Shown one piece after another: positions 5,290 through 6,314 of a stretch of 6,314 bases of DNA (the first letter of the stretch is position 1; the number at the start of each line of letters is the position of its first letter). A program made the position numbers and the translations under genes. Under the pieces are notes generated by a model. It worked only from the letters and a program-made list of their open reading frames with translations. It did not search any database and was not told the origin of the DNA. This DNA comes from Candidatus Dadabacteria bacterium. GTDB lineage: Bacteria > Desulfobacterota_D > UBA1144 > Nemesobacterales > UBA2774. Where the stretch lies: assembly GCA_020027805.1 (NCBI GenBank), contig JAHKKQ010000132.1, forward strand, positions 1 to 6,314. The letters run 5' to 3'.

Positions 5290-5488
5290 TCTTAAGTGCA
5301 TATTCGTAACATTCCAGAATCGTTAAAATATTTCTAATTCACCTTTAATAAACGATTTCCATATATTCCATATGGTTCATTGATTCCGAATGGTGGCGAG
5401 AATTTCGGATAGTTCTTAGAAAATGCTTAGAAAGGATAGGAACTGTCACTGACTTCGGCCACGACTCTAGATTGCCCCTATTCACCAC
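5290..5488. other. AT-rich gene-free spacer next to the tRNA fragment
   Basis: Bases 5291-5460 are about 35% GC by direct count, clearly poorer than the flanking genes. No gene is seen. Small structures are a palindromic CCATAT-ATTCC-ATATGG (5359-5375), and a direct repeat, CTTAGAAA, at 5415-5422 and 5426-5433, with an 11-base period. If the tRNA fragment is an attachment site, this is the element side, where such repeats could be recombinase or accessory-factor sites. That is speculative. Confidence 0.4.
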
Positions 5489-5992
5489 TTATCGATTAAT
5501 CTGTTCTTTCAGCTCAAGTAAAATTCGGGCAACTTCGGGGTCCTCTGGTGATATCTCGATCAGCTTTTCAGCAAATTCCGCTGCGGCAGGTATGTTTCCG
5601 TTCTCGCGATTGAAAGTGATAAGTGCGTACAAGACCTCCCGGTCCGCGGGACGGTGTTTATGAACATCTTCCAGTACACCTATGGATTCGGATTTTCTCC
5701 CGGTATCATTGAGTGCTACGGCATAGACATAGCTGTATCGGATGTTGTCGGGGCTTAGCTTAACCGATTGCTCCAACGCGTTCATCGCCTCCGGGATCTT
5801 ATTTTGCCTTACCAGCAGCAATCCGAGCGCATGGTACGCGTCCCCGCTCTCAGGGGAAATTTCAAGAGCACTCCTGATGAGGGTCTCACCGTCGGCATCC
5901 CTGCCTTCCATCCTGTAGAGGTCGGCGAGGTTTACATAAGCCGGGATAAAGGACGGCTCAAGCTTGATAGCAGTTTCATACGACTCCTCGGC
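5489..5992 (-). CDS. C-terminal TPR part of a broken TPR (probable cytochrome c-type) protein
   Basis: From AEESYETAIKLEPSF to the TAA at 5491-5489 there are 167 residues. Residues 16-49, 50-83, 84-117 and 118-151 are four consecutive 34-residue tetratricopeptide repeats, each with the A/G-rich helix A and the closing P at the turn, preceded by half of another. TPR arrays bind protein partners. The sequence (AYVNLADLYR, HALGLLLVRQ, YVYAVALNDTGR) closely resembles, from memory, the C-terminal half of proteins with N-terminal CxxCH haem sites, HEAT-like repeats and C-terminal TPRs. The frame stays open upstream to an ATG at 6028, but those twelve codons are antisense to the inverted repeat and are not native. 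The true 5' continuation is missing here and partly reappears at 6088-6314. Confidence 0.8.
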   Translation of the reverse strand, partial: AEESYETAIKLEPSFIPAYVNLADLYRMEGRDADGETLIRSALEISPESGDAYHALGLLLVRQNKIPEAMNALEQSVKLSPDNIRYSYVYAVALNDTGRKSESIGVLEDVHKHRPADREVLYALITFNRENGNIPAAAEFAEKLIEISPEDPEVARILLELKEQINR

Positions 5993-6087
5993 TTCGGAGG
6001 TGAAGAGTTGGGGTGTCGAAAACAACAAAGGCTTTCAGAATTACGGGGTAACGCTTTATGAAGCGCGTAAAGGAACACCCGGCGCGG
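5989..6087. repeat. left arm of a perfect 99-bp inverted repeat
   Basis: These 99 bases are the exact reverse complement of 6216-6314, and the match breaks at 6088 versus 6215. In this orientation the arm is antisense to the protein it encodes in the right arm. It interrupts the TPR gene: about 100 residues expected between the HEAT-like piece and the TPRs are absent and this copy stands in their place. Confidence 0.95.
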
Positions 6088-6314
6088 GTTCGTAAGCCCT
6101 TTCTCCACAGCACCTAGAGAAGAAGGACTGAGGTAACCCTCAAGCTCCTTAAGCGCCGTCGCCCTCGCTATGGACGGAGCCCTGTCATCATTCGCAAGCT
6201 CAACGAGCAGCCCTTCCGCGCCGGGTGTTCCTTTACGCGCTTCATAAAGCGTTACCCCGTAATTCTGAAAGCCTTTGTTGTTTTCGACACCCCAACTCTT
6301 CACCTCCGAAGCCG
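6088..6314 (-). CDS. internal HEAT-like piece of the same broken gene, cut at the window edge
   Basis: On the minus strand an open frame enters from the right edge and reads ASEVKSWGVENNKGFQNYG, then a helical HEAT-like stretch (PGAEGLLVELANDDRAPSIARATALKELEGYLSP, then SSLGAVEKGLTNP). This pattern, an aromatic WG...FQNYG segment followed by LL..LA.D...P.IARATAL, is what I recall just after the haem-binding domain in cytochrome c/TPR fusion proteins. No CxxCH is inside the window, so the haem part is inferred. A GTG at 6303 is the first possible start but falls inside the conserved block, so the gene surely begins off the window. After LTNP (about 6088) the frame runs into the inverted arm and reads nonsense until a stop. 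Confidence 0.65.
6216..6314. repeat. right arm of the 99-bp inverted repeat, ending at the last base
   Basis: Exact reverse complement of 5989-6087, with a 128-base spacer between the arms. The arm ends precisely at base 6314, so the repeat could continue beyond the window. This arm is the sense-oriented, native-looking copy, since its minus-strand frame reads smoothly into the spacer. Confidence 0.95.

Noticed and set aside
5113..5301. A 62-codon minus-strand frame containing GGSNPSPSA
   Set aside because: It is a translation of the tRNA-Ser fragment; this peptide is the usual artefact of reading a tRNA T arm and acceptor stem as protein.
5232..5340. A group I intron splitting the tRNA-Ser gene
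   Set aside because: Such introns interrupt the anticodon loop. Here the loop is intact and the break is in the 5' strand of the stem, with no intron core or 5' tRNA half seen beyond it.
5932..6303. A 123-codon minus-strand frame as a complete gene
   Set aside because: Its start falls inside a conserved block and its last ~50 codons are antisense reading of the inverted repeat arm, so only 6088-6314 is treated as native coding sequence.

Overview
The window looks like a stretch of chromosome from an uncultured Gram-negative bacterium, and probably a whole short contig, since a gene seems to be cut at each edge. The coding sequence is moderately GC-rich, with frequent AGG/AGA arginine and ATA isoleucine codons. 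It carries a proteobacterial-type glutathione synthetase, a GatCA amidotransferase and part of a TPR protein resembling multihaem cytochrome c/TPR fusions. The intergenic repeats are of a kind I associate with environmental genomes. A deltaproteobacterial (Desulfobacterota-like) or Dadabacteria-like origin is my guess, held with low confidence.

Left part (1-2977), plus strand: a promoter region probably shared with a divergent gene of which only about ten codons are visible, then gshB, gatC and gatA. gatC and gatA are translationally close, with the gatA ribosome binding site overlapping the gatC stop codon. gatB is not in the window. GshB makes glutathione. GatC and GatA form part of the enzyme that amidates misacylated Glu-tRNA(Gln) and/or Asp-tRNA(Asn).

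Middle (2978-4612): a 65-residue four-cysteine zinc-ribbon protein of unknown function, then about 410 bases without a gene that are packed with short palindromes and copies of dispersed intergenic repeats. After that comes rsmI on the minus strand, a 16S rRNA ribose methyltransferase.

Right part (4613-6314), minus strand: a small Sec-exported protein made almost entirely of twelve in-register RTX calcium-binding nonapeptides, with a good sigma70-type promoter. Next is the 3' part of a tRNA-Ser(UGA) gene whose 5' half is absent, which is the classic footprint of integration at a tRNA gene, followed by about 200 AT-rich bases. The window ends in a TPR protein gene that is broken up: its C-terminal TPR half and a more N-terminal HEAT-like piece are separated by an inverted copy of the latter. 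The two arms are a perfect 99-bp inverted repeat whose outer arm stops exactly at the last base of the window, which points first to a contig-end assembly fold-back.

I see no clear new multi-gene system. The most informative observations are the tRNA-Ser 3' fragment, which may mark the end of an integrated element, the 99-bp terminal inverted repeat, and the exported RTX mini-protein.
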